Source of the DNA: Pomacea canaliculata
Lineage: Eukaryota > Mollusca > Gastropoda > Architaenioglossa > Ampullariidae
Reading direction: 5' to 3'
DNA: 64,000 nt
Assembly (NCBI RefSeq): GCF_003073045.1
Contig: NC_037595.1
Location: 6,747,509-6,811,508 of the forward strand
Below, one piece after another: positions 1 through 10,529 of the stretch (positions within the stretch are counted from its first letter, which is position 1; each line of letters opens with the position of its first letter). The notes beneath the pieces were generated by a model. The model ran no database searches and was not told where the DNA came from. It saw only the letters and a program-made list of their open reading frames with translations. Made by a program: the position numbers and the translations under genes.

Positions 1-1111
1 ACTATGTTTCCTTGTCTATGAAATGGTGATAACCACAGCCAACAGCACCTAGAGGAGACCCACAATCAAAGAGCAGAACAGACGCAAAACGCTGATCAAA
101 TAACATAAAATAACATAAATATAACTAAAATAAAAAGAGACCTAAAACCAGGAAAGTAGAGTGTAGGAATCGAAGAGAGAAAGAGAGGGGAAAAAACAAA
201 TAAAGTAAATGTCTCACTCCACCTGAGAGAGAAAGCCTAGTGCAGCAATTCACAGTTCAGAAACTATTGGTATCGCTATAAATATAGGTTTTTTTATTGA
301 GCATGGTCAGAAGTAAATTTGTATATCAATTTCTACACATCTCCTTAAGGAACTCTGCAGATAATCAAGGATGTGATTTAGCGAGATGCTGGGTTGTGGC
401 CTGGGATTAGACAGATATCCCAGCATGCAGTGCACATGATAAGCAGGCTGCGGATGTCGTAGCTGATTGCAATCAAGATGCAGTCTGCACAAGTCCAGCA
501 AGACCAACACTCAGACATTTCCTGGCGCCGACGACTAACGACCGTGACGATGTCTTAACGAGCCCGCAGTGGAAGCTGAGTATGACTCACCTCTCACTTA
601 TCCTTAATTCACTTGAGGTTGGAGAAACTGCAAGACACAGAGTTACATCAATCTTCAAGGCCACAAAGATGTCCGACTGTCAACTGCACCGGAAGTAGTC
701 AGACGTAGAAGGAAGAATAAACAATCTCCTCGACCAGAGGAGGTATGAACAGGAGAGCAGCACTGACAGGAGTCAAGTGATGTCAGCAAGCAGATGTCTA
801 CATTGTGTGTCCCTGTCATAATTAGGATAATGATGTAATTATGATGACACAATTATGAAAACGACGATGTTTTAATGAACTAGGGGAATGAAATTTTTTC
901 TAATATTTTAGCGAATTCCCTCCCCGTGTTCCCCATGTTCCCCGTGTTACAGAAAGACACCAACAAGCTGTCAGGTTATTCTTGTATGCGTTGACTTTGT
1001 GACCTCTGACACACCATTGTACTTCCGGACGTCAGTCCAGCCACCACGTGTCATGGTCGACACAAGGGACAAAACTCTTGTCACAAAACTCATTGTCCAT
1101 GTTTGTTGCAG

Positions 1112-1946
1112 GATGCTTCACCTGTTGGTGCATGCCGTGCATGCTGTGCCAGCTCGCCTCTCAAATGAAGGAGTGCACCCTCCTGCCCTGCATGCTGCCC
1201 TGCACCCTCCTCGCCATGAGAACCAAACTCAGGACCATGGGGGACATCAAGGTACGTGGAGTTGTCTCCCGCAGGTCCTTGTCTGCCCTTGTGTCTACTG
1301 ATCATAAGCACAGCATTTGATTGTCACCAGTTAAACTGTCGCACACGATCCACAGATGTTTCGTCTAATCAGGTTTTCTAAAGTAGGATAGTTCAAGGTG
1401 AATTAAAAAAAATACAGAATTCGATGCATAAAAATTAATTTGAAAATCTTCGAGTGAACATATTTTTCGCTTGTTACAAGACTTCAATCCCCGATGAAAA
1501 GGGCTAGGACCTGAATGAAGGTTAAGTTAATAAAAGTTGATAAATAAAGGCTAAATCGCCTGGTGATTATAAAACTGACTAATGACCACAATCATGTCCA
1601 ATATGTTTGAACTCTCCTCCCACGTTAGAACCTCGCGGGTCACACAAAGATCTCGGTAGTTAACTCTTTCTTTGTTAGTTTAGTGTTGTGTGAGGAAGTT
1701 AAAAAGATTAATTGAAACAATTTATTTTGTAAAAACAGCATTTAATCCAGTCTGGTGTTGCAGGGGAGTATCTGCAAGGACTACTGTGCAGTCACCTGCT
1801 GCCCCTCGTGTGCCATGTGTCAGATGGCCCGGGAATTGAAACACATGGGCTGTAGTCACGTGTCCACAGTCCTGTACAGCGATTGGACAACCATTGGCGC
1901 CTTTTGCCTTGCAAAAATTGTCTTCTTCAAGTCTTCAATTTTCTAG
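1112..1946 (+). CDS. PLAC8 / cornifelin-family Cys-rich protein, C-terminal two exons (5' end not found)
   Basis: Two exons, 1112-1251 and 1764-1946, share a phase-0 intron with a GTACGT donor and a TTGCAG acceptor. The first opens with Cys-rich GCFTCWCMPCMLCQLAS; the second gives CCPSCAMCQMARELKHMG, then a stop at 1944-1946. The spaced CxxC pairs, the AMRT segment between them and the terminal Q-x-x-RE-L helix are hallmarks of the PLAC8 domain (placenta-specific 8, cornifelin, plant FW2.2/PCR relatives). Members are small proteins usually associated with membranes or peripheral to them, and no enzymatic role is assured. The first exon here enters in phase 1, so an upstream coding exon must carry the start and the WSxGLCDCF-like part of the domain. 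I could not recognise it; it may lie before the window. A poly(A) signal follows within 40 bases of the stop, supporting this as the gene end. The family call is secure; the paralogue is not. Confidence 0.85.
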
Positions 1947-1978
1947 AAAGTGTGTCAGATGCTTCTCCGAAAATTACA

Positions 1979-1984
1979 AATAAA
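1979..1984 (+). terminator. Poly(A) signal of the PLAC8-family gene
   Basis: A canonical AATAAA lies about 33 bases after the stop at 1946, which implies a very short 3' UTR. A T-rich stretch follows downstream. Confidence 0.6.
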
Positions 1985-2324
1985 ATACGAACTCCAGCAA
2001 AGAAAACTCCGCTCTTAGATTCACATTTTTAAATTCTTACTGTGTTATTCTCAAACTGTACCTCAAATAATTTTATAATGATGTCTCAAGACTTTAAACT
2101 TTCGTTTAGTAAAAGATTTTCAAAATCTGTAATATTTACAAAATCGTTTTTTTGTGTTATTGGTTTATGCTCTGATTGTACAGTAACATCGTTTTTGAAA
2201 GGAGTCTCTGAACACTAAAAATCCTGTTTATTAAAAAAATCTTTGAACCTGTAATGTTTCAAATGTTTTTTCTTTCAGAATGTACTTTTTTCCTAAAGAC
2301 AGACTGAAGAGAAATGACGACAGA

Positions 2325-2366
<42 letters not shown>

Positions 2367-2384
2367 GCTACTACTACTACTGCC
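2325..2384. repeat. (ACT)n microsatellite
   Basis: About 20 tandem ACT units with two interruptions (GCT, GCC). It keeps frames open on both strands (poly-Thr / poly-Val), so the ORFs over it are artefacts. Confidence 0.95.
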
Positions 2385-2425
2385 ACTGATTTATACAGCG
2401 CGTTGACGTCCTCAAAGCACTTTAC

Positions 2426-2468
2426 CAAACAAACAAAGAAACAAACAAACAAACAAACAAACAAACAA
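2426..2468. repeat. (AAAC)n microsatellite
   Basis: About ten AAAC units, 45 bases after the ACT array. Together they form a compound microsatellite. Confidence 0.9.
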
Positions 2469-3508
2469 CATTCAGACATCATTGCAATAATGCAAACGTG
2501 TTTCAAAGCAAAGAGTTCATTGAGTGCCCTGGTGGTGTAACTACTTGTCCCTTACTACTCTACAACCATGTACGGCTATATCAAAATGGCAACAACAAAA
2601 AAATATGAATTGAAGAATTGAATATAATATTAGAAAAATTAACTGCACATTCAAACACATAACAGTAAATCCCTCCTTTTCTCGATAAAAGTCTTTGATA
2701 AAAATTCACCCATAGCGAGTCTTCTGAGCCTCCGCCGTCAGGTCCACCAGAGACATTCAGTCGCAGTTGTTGTTAAAATTTGGTTAAACGACGAACACAA
2801 TATAGCAGAATAAAAGAAAAATCTGGATAGAAGAGTATACTTCTTAAAAATCTCACAATCATTTCAACACACTATATTATTATTAAAATGCAATCCAGCA
2901 CAACTCTTGCTAGAACACCACGGAGCCAAAACATTTGCAGAAACGAAGGAAAATTTGGTTGGACTGGGCCTCGCAACAGATGGACATGAAAGTGTTTTGC
3001 TTTGTTTTAATTGTTTATAATCAGATAGTTATTACAACATTTCATACTGGCCTATTTCTTAAAAGTCTTTTTTTTAAACTGTCTTCTTTAAAACGAGGAA
3101 ACATGTGGACTGATAGTCTGATAGTCTGGACTGACAGTAACCAGGGTCGCATCTCGTGTGGCTTTCTGTATGTACATTACTTATTGACATGAATGTCATA
3201 CTACACCCACTCACTCCACCCTGATGTTAAAGACACTTTTATACAAACACACCTTCGCCATACACTCACTGGTCACTAATCACACCAGCGACCAAAAACC
3301 AAACAACAATCGAGTAACAATATTCGCAAACAATGTTTCTTGTCCCTTTGTTTACAAATATTCTTGTGTCAAGCTCGTTGCTTATTATGTATTAAAACTT
3401 TCCTTTGTGCAACACTGTAAAAGGCCTTGACAATTGTAAACACAGACTTCATAAACTGGACAATAACTTTAGTAAACGCTTAATTTTTTTCTTCTGCGTC
3501 GCTGGTAG

Positions 3509-3514
3509 TTTATT
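3509..3514 (-). terminator. Candidate poly(A) signal of CRYL1
   Basis: On the minus strand this reads AATAAA, about 450 bases beyond the CRYL1 stop (3960-3962). It is the nearest canonical hexamer I found, so the 3' UTR would be about 0.45 kb. Confidence 0.4.
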
Positions 3515-3959
3515 ACAGGTTAAAACGAAATTTAAAAACGTATGCCGTTAGATGAGAACGATGAAACATAAGAAGATAGAGAATAGAGACTAGAGGAAGA
3601 GATATAACAGTAGTAATAACATTACTTGAAATACTGTTTCTATGCCTTTGATTTTGTTTGCAAATATATATTTGTGTCAAGCAACGTTTGCTTCTTGTTC
3701 TTGCCATCTCTCCTGTGTGTGACTGTGTCTACTCCCTTAACAAACTGAAACATTAACTTCATTAACTGACAATAACGCGGTGAACACACCGATAGAATTT
3801 TGAAAAAATGTTAAACATTAAGACCGTTAGGAAAAAAAAAGATTAAGGGAAAGAGAACGGAGAGGGAAGAAAGGAAAAGGAGAAAAACAAATGAAGGACT
3901 GCAATAAAGAGAAAGGGGAAGGGAGATAACTGCCAACTATTTGTTGTTGCCTTCCATGT

Positions 3960-6735
3960 TTAATGGTCAGAAGGCAGAGGAACCGATTTGCCCTCTTCGT
4001 TCCTCTCTCGTTCCTCTGTGTCCAGGTCTTGCTTCAGCTTGGCGAGGGCGGCCAGCCGCACGTCCTTCCATCGTCGTCGGCAAGGGATGTGGTCCAGCGG
4101 CGTGTCGGCCTCCAGAACCTTCTGGACGTCCTCTGCCAGCTGTCCACCCATCAGACCGGCCTCGCCCATAGAGGCCTGCATGCGGTAGATGAAGTCGCCG
4201 TACCTCTGGAGGTAATTCTCGATCCCTGCAGGGTAATTATTACAGTTAGGAAAAGTGTTTGTTGTGAATAATCACTGATTAGCTTTCATAAGCAAAGCCG
4301 ACTTTCTACTCATTCAGAATTTTCGGTTATAAATTATCCAAGCGTGCAAGTCTTTTTCGGACTCATCGATAAACTATTAATGGTTTACAAGAACGAATTA
4401 ATTTGAATAAGATAGAGTCGCAAAATCCTTAATACCACATGAAAGAAAGCAGTTATATATAATCGGCATCTGTCATCGGCTTTGTCTAAAAATTTTAGTT
4501 CTATGTTATAATTTTCTGCAGCCACAAAAGGTAGCAAATAAGACAATAGGTGTGTAGATGGTTATGGAGAAAACTGATATCCAAGAGAAAGGGTGCATGG
4601 GTGGGTGGACCTGAGTAACTGCTGGAGTTTGTCGATGACCTTTTCAATAAATCATCCCGCATCTTTGGAAACAATGCAGAAACACATTTAGCACCGTGAT
4701 TAACTTTCCAGGTAAGTAAAGAAAGAACCACAACCTGCAGCGTTCAGGTGGCCCACTTCAAAGGGGCCGAGGAAAGCGTAGCGAGGGCCCAGCCCGGACC
4801 ACACAGCGTTGTTGATTCCCTCCACGTCGAGCACGCCGTCCTTAGAAACAATTGTAATAGCAAGATGTTAGATAACTGAATAAAACTGACAGACATCTGC
4901 TACAAGTAACAACAGTTGGACAGAACTGGCAAGAGCTTAGCGACATTGTCAGGAGTCTGACGGAGGAAGACTCTGAAAAGAAGTCGTAGCAGAAGTAGTA
5001 GTAGTAGACAAAGTAGTAGTAGTAGAAGACAAAGTAGTTGTAGAAGTAGTAGTAGAAGACAAAGTAGTAGTAGTAGTAGTAGTAGAAGAAGACAAAGTAG
5101 TTGTAGAAGTAGTAGTAGAAGTAGTAGTAGTAGTAGTAGACAAAGTAGTAGTAGAAGTAGTAGAAGGAAGAATTACTCTCAAGAGGCGCCAGCTCTCCCC
5201 CAGTACAGCATACTGTATTCTGTTGAGAACGAATCCAGGAATTTCTTTCTTTAGTGTGATCGGTGCCTGGCCGACTTGCTTCATCAACTCACGGGATCTC
5301 TTCATGACGTCACCGGAAGTCCAAGGAGCCGGAACCAGTTCCACTGCTCGTGCGAGGAAAGGAGGGTTGGTCTTGAGTAAAGTAAAAAGAAATGACAGAA
5401 GTGATAAAAAAAATAATAAACAGCTTTGAGGATGATGTCATCATACTTGAAGGACTTTCAGGAATTTTCTCATTTCTCCACAGGGGGGAGGGTAGGGGAG
5501 GGGGGCATTGCTAGTGCAAGGGAAACAACTGACGCTTACAACGTTCAACTTTTAAAAATAAATATCAAGTCCCTTAGCTGCATACCGGATGTATTACAAG
5601 AAAGCGATCTCGATGTCTGAGGTCTTCCGACAGTTCAGAGGGCAGCAGAGAGCTGGTGGAGCTGCTGAAGATGGCGTCACGTGACATGACGTCATCGACA
5701 GCCTTGAGGACTTGTCTCTTTACTTCCAGAACCTCGGGGACACATTCCTGCAAACATCAGATTTCTCAGAATTATCAGGATTAGTGAGGTATGTAGATGA
5801 TGCGCAGAATATTATTTCATATTATTTTATGTTAGGTTGTGGAAAAACATTGCTACGTTTCTTTGGCATCCAACAGTTTTTCAGTGTAAAGGTCATGTAA
5901 ATATATCAGAGGATTGTGACAACTAACAGAAAGTTATTTATATACGTAGAGGTGTAAATCAATTTATTTTGAAATGAATGATTCATGTCATGGAGGCAGC
6001 TTCCTTCAGGCAGCAATGGATGCAGAAAGTGTTTTCGTTCTCACCATGATGAGGTCGGCACCTTGGACACACTGCGCCAAGTCGGGCGATAGAGTGATGA
6101 GCTTCAGCTGCTGCTCAGGCTCGAGGTGGCCACGTGACAACCCACGTGACTTTAGCAGACTGAGCTGACCTCGGAGGTCGTCTACGACACCTGCCAGCTG
6201 CTCGGGGTCGTTGTCGCAGAGACAGACGAGGTGCTCGGCGCAAGAGAACAACAGCGCCCAGCTACGACCGATGTTGCCGCTGTTGGCGGCAGGAAGTTGG
6301 AAATAAAATGACACGTCATGTGGTCAGTGACGTCACCGCGGTAGTTAATGACGAAAGAAATTCAAATCAAACTGTATCGTCTGTCCCAGGCAGTCAAAGA
6401 CACGTTTGAGAACAGCATTATCAATGATAATCTTATTGGTGTATACAGGGAACAGGACAGGGGGAAGCACTCATCCCTGAGGGGCAACTGTGTGGAGGAT
6501 CTGCTGTGACAGTCTCTATCAGGCACGTGCCGTTACAGTTTACTTTCAGTGCGAATACGTAATACACACGTGACAATTTACTCTCAGAACGAATACACGT
6601 GACTACGTCCATACCTACAGACAGTTCGCGACATTCAGAAACATAACAGCCACTGATGTCCCTGTGTGTCACTCCAGGTGAGCACAAGTGTACTTACCTG
6701 CCGATGATGGCGATTTTCTTTGCTTTGTCGGCCAT
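3960..6735 (-). CDS. CRYL1: Lambda-crystallin homologue / L-gulonate 3-dehydrogenase, complete, six exons
   Basis: Exons on the minus strand: 6735-6698, 6279-6045, 5747-5586, 5371-5177, 4840-4735 and 4225-3960. The joined CDS is 1002 nt, 333 aa plus stop (human about 319). Phases agree at every junction. The protein opens MADKAKKIAIIGSGNIGRSW, the GxGxxG NAD-binding loop of the 3-hydroxyacyl-CoA dehydrogenase fold, split by intron 1. Around residues 144-149 is HPTNPP, matching the family's catalytic-His HPxNPP motif. Exon 4 has GFVLNRIQYA and exon 5 GLGPRYAFLGPFE, both signature blocks of the C-terminal helical domain. The family is cytosolic and oxidises L-gulonate to 3-dehydro-L-gulonate with NAD in the uronate cycle. 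The start is the only ATG before the dinucleotide fold. Two donors are weak (GTAATT after exon 4, GTTGTG after exon 5). The C-terminal tail is longer and more charged than in human. The assignment is very secure. Confidence 0.95.
4981..5168. repeat. AGT/AAG/TTG trinucleotide array in CRYL1 intron 4
   Basis: Roughly 190 bases of mixed AGT, AGA and TTG triplets on the plus strand. It lies within the 336-base intron between CRYL1 exons 4 and 5 and begins only a few bases from the exon 4 donor (GTAATT). On the transcript it reads as CTA/CTT triplets. Confidence 0.9.
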
Positions 6736-7059
6736 GTTGTGGGCGGACAGTTCGCTTTTCGGGAGAATTCACAACGTTTGTCGCCAAGGACATCCACCGT
6801 TGGCAGGTTTCTCCACTTTGCCTCCCCTCGTCCTGCAGATGCACATTTCTTTATCAGGTGTGTATGTGTGTCGGGTGTGCGTGGACATCGTTTGCGGCTG
6901 AGGTCAGGGTGATAAGACTTGTGCTTCACCCTGTTATCAGTTTAAACATGAGTAAGTCACGTTTTCCATCCGTACGTTGATTAGACAGTCCGAGTAGAAC
7001 AAAAACACCTGAGCACCTTTTTGAATGAGTGACAAACACAGGTGAGACGGGCGAGGCAG
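6736..7059. promoter_or_regulatory. CRYL1 5' flank, presumed promoter region
   Basis: Sequence immediately upstream of the CRYL1 start on the minus strand. I see no clear TATA box or CpG island. It is placed here only by position, between the CRYL1 start and the SINE-like element at 7.06 kb. Confidence 0.25.
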
Positions 7060-7215
7060 AATAGTCTGGTGGCAGTTTAGTCGAGTGTTAGGCGTTAACG
7101 TCCACCCCGGGGGCACTCGAGTTAGGAGCACAAGGTCCATGAAGTCCACCCATTTCATGTCGTGGAAGGTCAAGGTCGGCAGGTGGAGAGGGTTCGAATC
7201 CTTTACCAACACGGA
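7060..7215 (+). repeat. Degenerate tRNA-SINE-like sequence
   Basis: An A-box-like TGGCAGTTTAGTCGAG near 7071 and an excellent B-box GGTTCGAATCC at 7193-7203 lie on the same strand, but more than 100 bases apart, too far for a tRNA. It is best read as a composite or decayed tRNA-derived SINE. It is not a functional tRNA gene. Confidence 0.3.
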
Positions 7216-7661
7216 AAATTCCTCTTCCTGCCGTCCATTTTATATTCCGTCCTTGGCGCTCGTCCTCCTGACACCCACTCAACAGCCCCACCCCGTTGTC
7301 ACACCCCGTGCAAATCTTTCAGACGTCGCTGAAACGGATGAAAGGGTGGAAAGGTAACTTGAAGCAAGTCAAGCAAAAATATTTGGTCAAGAGAAGTAGA
7401 AAACTCTCTAGTTTACAAACATAATTTTATTTGCAGCGGGTCCGTTGACGTGTGAAGGTATTGCGAAAGGGGGAGTAATCGTGCACAGAAGACCGTGACG
7501 ACAAGAGGACCAAAGGGAGCTAACTTGTGTTTACTATGTTCAAAGCAGTTCAGTGAAGGAAAACACGGAGCACTCGCCATAAAAGCGACTCAATCAGGTT
7601 ACGTATCGGGTGGAGACGATTGAACGGGTGGCATGGAGTGCTGTTGACGTGTCGGTTGCAG

Positions 7662-7862
7662 GAAAACAATAGGAGAGAGAGAGTTCTCTTCCCCGCGTGT
7701 GCATTCAACTATCAGGACAATCAACACAAAAAGTGCTTCTCCAACGGGTCCTTTGTTTTTATGAGCGAGAAAGTATCGTATGGCCACTTCACAGGCGAGG
7801 GTGTGCACATCAAGGAGATCGGCAGTAAAAGGTTGGATTCCGGGTGGACTTTCGTGTTTTAA
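7662..7862 (+). CDS. Orphan terminal exon, unknown protein
   Basis: A good acceptor (GGTTGCAG) opens directly into a frame of 66 codons ending in TAA at 7860-7862. The peptide holds CAFNYQDNQHKKCFSNGSF and ends DSGWTFVF, with balanced composition and no low complexity, so it looks coding. I recognise no family. The exon would be entered in phase 0. No partner exon is evident upstream (the CRYL1 promoter side, opposite strand), so it may be a 3' fragment of a decayed gene or of one with long introns. Confidence 0.35.
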   Translation, partial: ENNRRERVLFPACAFNYQDNQHKKCFSNGSFVFMSEKVSYGHFTGEGVHIKEIGSKRLDSGWTFVF

Positions 7863-9387
7863 AGGCCTACCCGAGTCGTGCATCGACTAAACTCAGCGCT
7901 GCTGTTATGATAGTCTTGTAGGAGCTCGTCACAAAAATATTTTGGTGATTAATTGTTGGATTCATTATTTGTTGATTGTGAAACAATGGGGACTCGAATG
8001 AGTATGCAATATTACAGAATTCATTAAAGAAAGTGATGGCAAGGATTAAAATTTCCCCTCCACAGTTTTGTAATGAATGTTGACAGTCACAGACCACAAA
8101 TATCAGAAGGTTGTGTCAGGGACACTGTTTTCCAAACTTCCAAACTCTCGACTTCAGTGCGGTCTCCCACCAAATATTACATCCTGATCTTTTGTCACTA
8201 CAGTCCTCACTCTTTTCTTTACGGGAGTCATAACAAGGGACATTCACAGAACATGACTGGCAAGAGGAGATTGTCTCTCTTGTCTCAGTCCGATCAGATG
8301 TAAAACACAACAAGAGGGATAACTCTGAGTGAGCTTCTCATTTTCTGTTTCCCTCCGTGTCCCCAATGCAGAGCCTGGTGTTGAGAGCAGACTCCACGCT
8401 CACCATATTCCACAGACAACCATTCCCTCCCTACACAGACCCGAGATAATAGTATTGATTATCTCCCCTTGTTACGTCACTTCCCTGACATTTTTACAGG
8501 GGGACAAACCAGGTTAGTCCCTTAGCTCGCTTTTATTGGCCGTTGACTGCAAATACGCGAGTGAAAAGCAGTTTGATGTTTACAGCAACCTCTCCCTGAT
8601 TGCCTGCAAACAAAATGTTCCGGCATCACGTGATTTATGCAAGAAATTCCGTTATGAGAAAGTCAGATTTCTTTGGTCAGTTGTAAATTGATATTTTATC
8701 ACCCAAAAATATAATATAATCTTTACTAGAGAAAAAATAATTAAACGATTGACTGCTTTGTGTTTTATGTATGTGTGTGAATATGTGAGCATGTCGTTTG
8801 GGATGCACCACCACCACCACCGCCACCACCACCACCACTACCACCACCACCACAACAACAACAATTGCTGTAATCGCTTTAATTCACACCTCTTTTAAAA
8901 ACACGACAATAACTTTTCGTGCTCCCTTTTCAAAACCAATGACAAGCCAGCGGTTTAAGTTCTTGTTCCGTGAAAGAAGTGTCCTGGCTTTCACGACTAT
9001 GGACTGAAGACTACTGCCAGCAAGTCGTAAAGAAAAGTGTACCTCCGAGTGCAGGACCCTCCACAAAATTATGGGATCGCCAACAACACTCTCGCTCACA
9101 CTTAACCAGACGCGCCAATAAAACTGCGCGCATTCAACCGCTGGCACGTGCGCAAGCATTTGAAAACAGCCAACTGCACGTGAGCACGTGCGAATCGTTT
9201 CCAACCATCAGCTCGTCCCCCCAACTTCCTCCCCTACTTCCTCCCGGCAAGCAGTTGGAAGAAAGAGTTCGGCCACTGAGGACTCGATAATCGAAGCTGA
9301 CTGATGGTCTCGCGCAATCAAAGCCACATCTGAGCTTTACTGCTCCTCCATGGCACTTTTGTTCTTTGTACTTTTTTTTCATTCCAG
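7863..9387. other. Intergenic with a CAC microsatellite and CpG-richer stretch
   Basis: There is no gene I can support. It holds a (CAC)n array at 8806-8862. Around 9080-9200 is a stretch with several CACGTG-like E-box cores (GCACGTGCG, GCACGTGAG) that could be a 5' flank for the exon at 9388. Confidence 0.4.
8806..8862. repeat. (CAC)n microsatellite
   Basis: About 18 CAC/CCA triplets with isolated CGC and CTA interruptions, running into CAA triplets. Confidence 0.9.
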
Positions 9388-9541
9388 AGAAAATCCTTCA
9401 CGCGTAGGTGTCGGCAGACATTTTGCCGGAAATGAAAATGTGAGCATTAAGAGGCAGGCGAGGGTTGACTGCACTTTGCTTCACGATGTTCTTTTCTCAG
9501 CCACTTACCTGTCCAACGGCGGTGTGCAAGCTGCTGTCAAG
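9388..9541 (+). CDS. Orphan internal exon, unknown protein
   Basis: A strong polypyrimidine acceptor (TTTTTTTTCATTCCAG) and a donor AAG|GTAAAG bound a frame of 51 codons entered in phase 2 and left in phase 0. The peptide includes VDCTLLHDVLFSATYLSNGG and has normal, non-repetitive composition. I recognise no domain. The match of both splice sites with an open frame makes an exon more likely than chance, but I cannot connect it to a gene. Confidence 0.4.
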
Positions 9542-9712
9542 GTAAAGTCTTCTCTTTGGTCTTTCTGGCTTTGTAATGAAATAATTTCAAACTTTATTTA
9601 GCTCTCCTCTTTATTTCAAAAATAGTAACACTGGACTAACACGTGGCAAGCACTGTCATTGCTGTCTTCGTCATCTTAATTTCTCTACGACGACAATTTC
9701 AAATAAAGAAAA

Positions 9713-9970
9713 GTGATAATGGGACTATTAGAACAAAGTACAAAGTATTGTTTGAGTAGATATGCTGCTCTTGTGGACTGTGGTGAAAGTGTAGGAGGAG
9801 ATAGAATAAAGAAAGTGAAAGAAGATCGGGCAAGACTACTTCAGTCTGCGATTAGGATGGAAGTCAGGCTCAGAGTTCACGACCCTGTAGGAATAAAGGC
9901 TCCATGTCAACAGATGGAATGTCTGGCAGGGAGGACACTCGACAGTGAGCCTCTGTCCCCGCGAAATTGA
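9713..9970 (+). other. Uncertain ORF, 85 codons, no family recognised
   Basis: An open frame rich in R, E and K (it contains GDRIKKVKEDRARLLQSAIR) lies 170 bases after the orphan exon at 9388-9541 on the same strand. It has no clear acceptor and ends at a TGA. It could be an exon of the same unknown gene or a decayed mobile-element fragment. Confidence 0.2.
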
Positions 9971-10215
9971 AGTCCTTGACCGGGGTAATGGGCTGGCCTC
10001 CAAATAAGTTGCTTTTCACTCAAGATGGGAAAGACACTCAGCCGATGTCCTCAAGTTTGACAGAATATAGAGAGGTCGTGCTGGTGCAATGCCCTCGACA
10101 ATGGGTGAGAAACACCGCCATCAGTCTATTTTAATCTTGAATTTCTTCCAGAAAGGTCCTTGAAGGAGAACAACAATGGATCTTAACCTGATATATGTAC
10201 ATGTATGCACAAAGA

Positions 10216-10529
10216 ATGGCGGATAAAGAAAAGGCTTTTTGTATTATGAAGAAAGCTGTTGACAAGGCGAGGGTTGTTAAAAATATGAACAGCCTGAAAG
10301 ACGCCCTTCTTGATGACAGTTGATACTAGAGTTGATAAAAACAGATGTTGTCATGTTAAAGAGATTCTGTGAGGATAGCTGTGTACCAGTGTCCTGCGAA
10401 GATGATTGTGGTTTGGTAAACACTGTGGACACCGGTTTGTGTGGGACATTAGTCAGTCTGGTTGCTTTGAAGAGCTGTGTGGACTTGACCAAGGGGAAAC
10501 AATGGTGGACTACCTTCATACACCGTTGA
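10216..10529 (+). pseudogene. Frameshifted small ORF pair (35 + about 69 codons)
   Basis: ORF 1 (10216-10323) starts MADKEKAFCIMKKAVDKARV and stops at TGA. ORF 2 begins in another frame exactly there (from 10320) and runs LILELIKTDVVMLKRFCEDS to a TGA at 10527-10529. Both have protein-like composition, and the handover happens within one base, as if a small deletion or insertion broke a single frame of about 104 codons. No introns interrupt it. I do not recognise the family. It could be a pseudogene or retrocopy, or two exons of which one splice site has been missed. Confidence 0.35.

Larger units (their letters stand above)
1985..3508. other. Intergenic, AT-rich, no gene seen
   Basis: Between the PLAC8-family gene (+) and the 3' end of CRYL1 (-), which are convergent. 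Apart from the compound ACT/AAAC microsatellite, I see only AT-rich unique sequence with short chance ORFs. Confidence 0.5.

Noticed and set aside
2231..2540. ORFs on both strands over the ACT/AAAC microsatellite
   Set aside because: Poly-Thr and poly-Val frames come purely from a triplet repeat.
4949..5344. 131-codon minus-strand ORF read as one protein
   Set aside because: Only its first third is CRYL1 exon 4; the rest is translated intron repeat after the donor at 5176.
7193..7203. tRNA gene suggested by a perfect B-box
   Set aside because: The A-box-like element is too far away and no cloverleaf can be drawn; kept only as SINE-like.
8798..9007. Thr-rich ORF over the CAC array
   Set aside because: Repeat-driven frame without splice or coding support.
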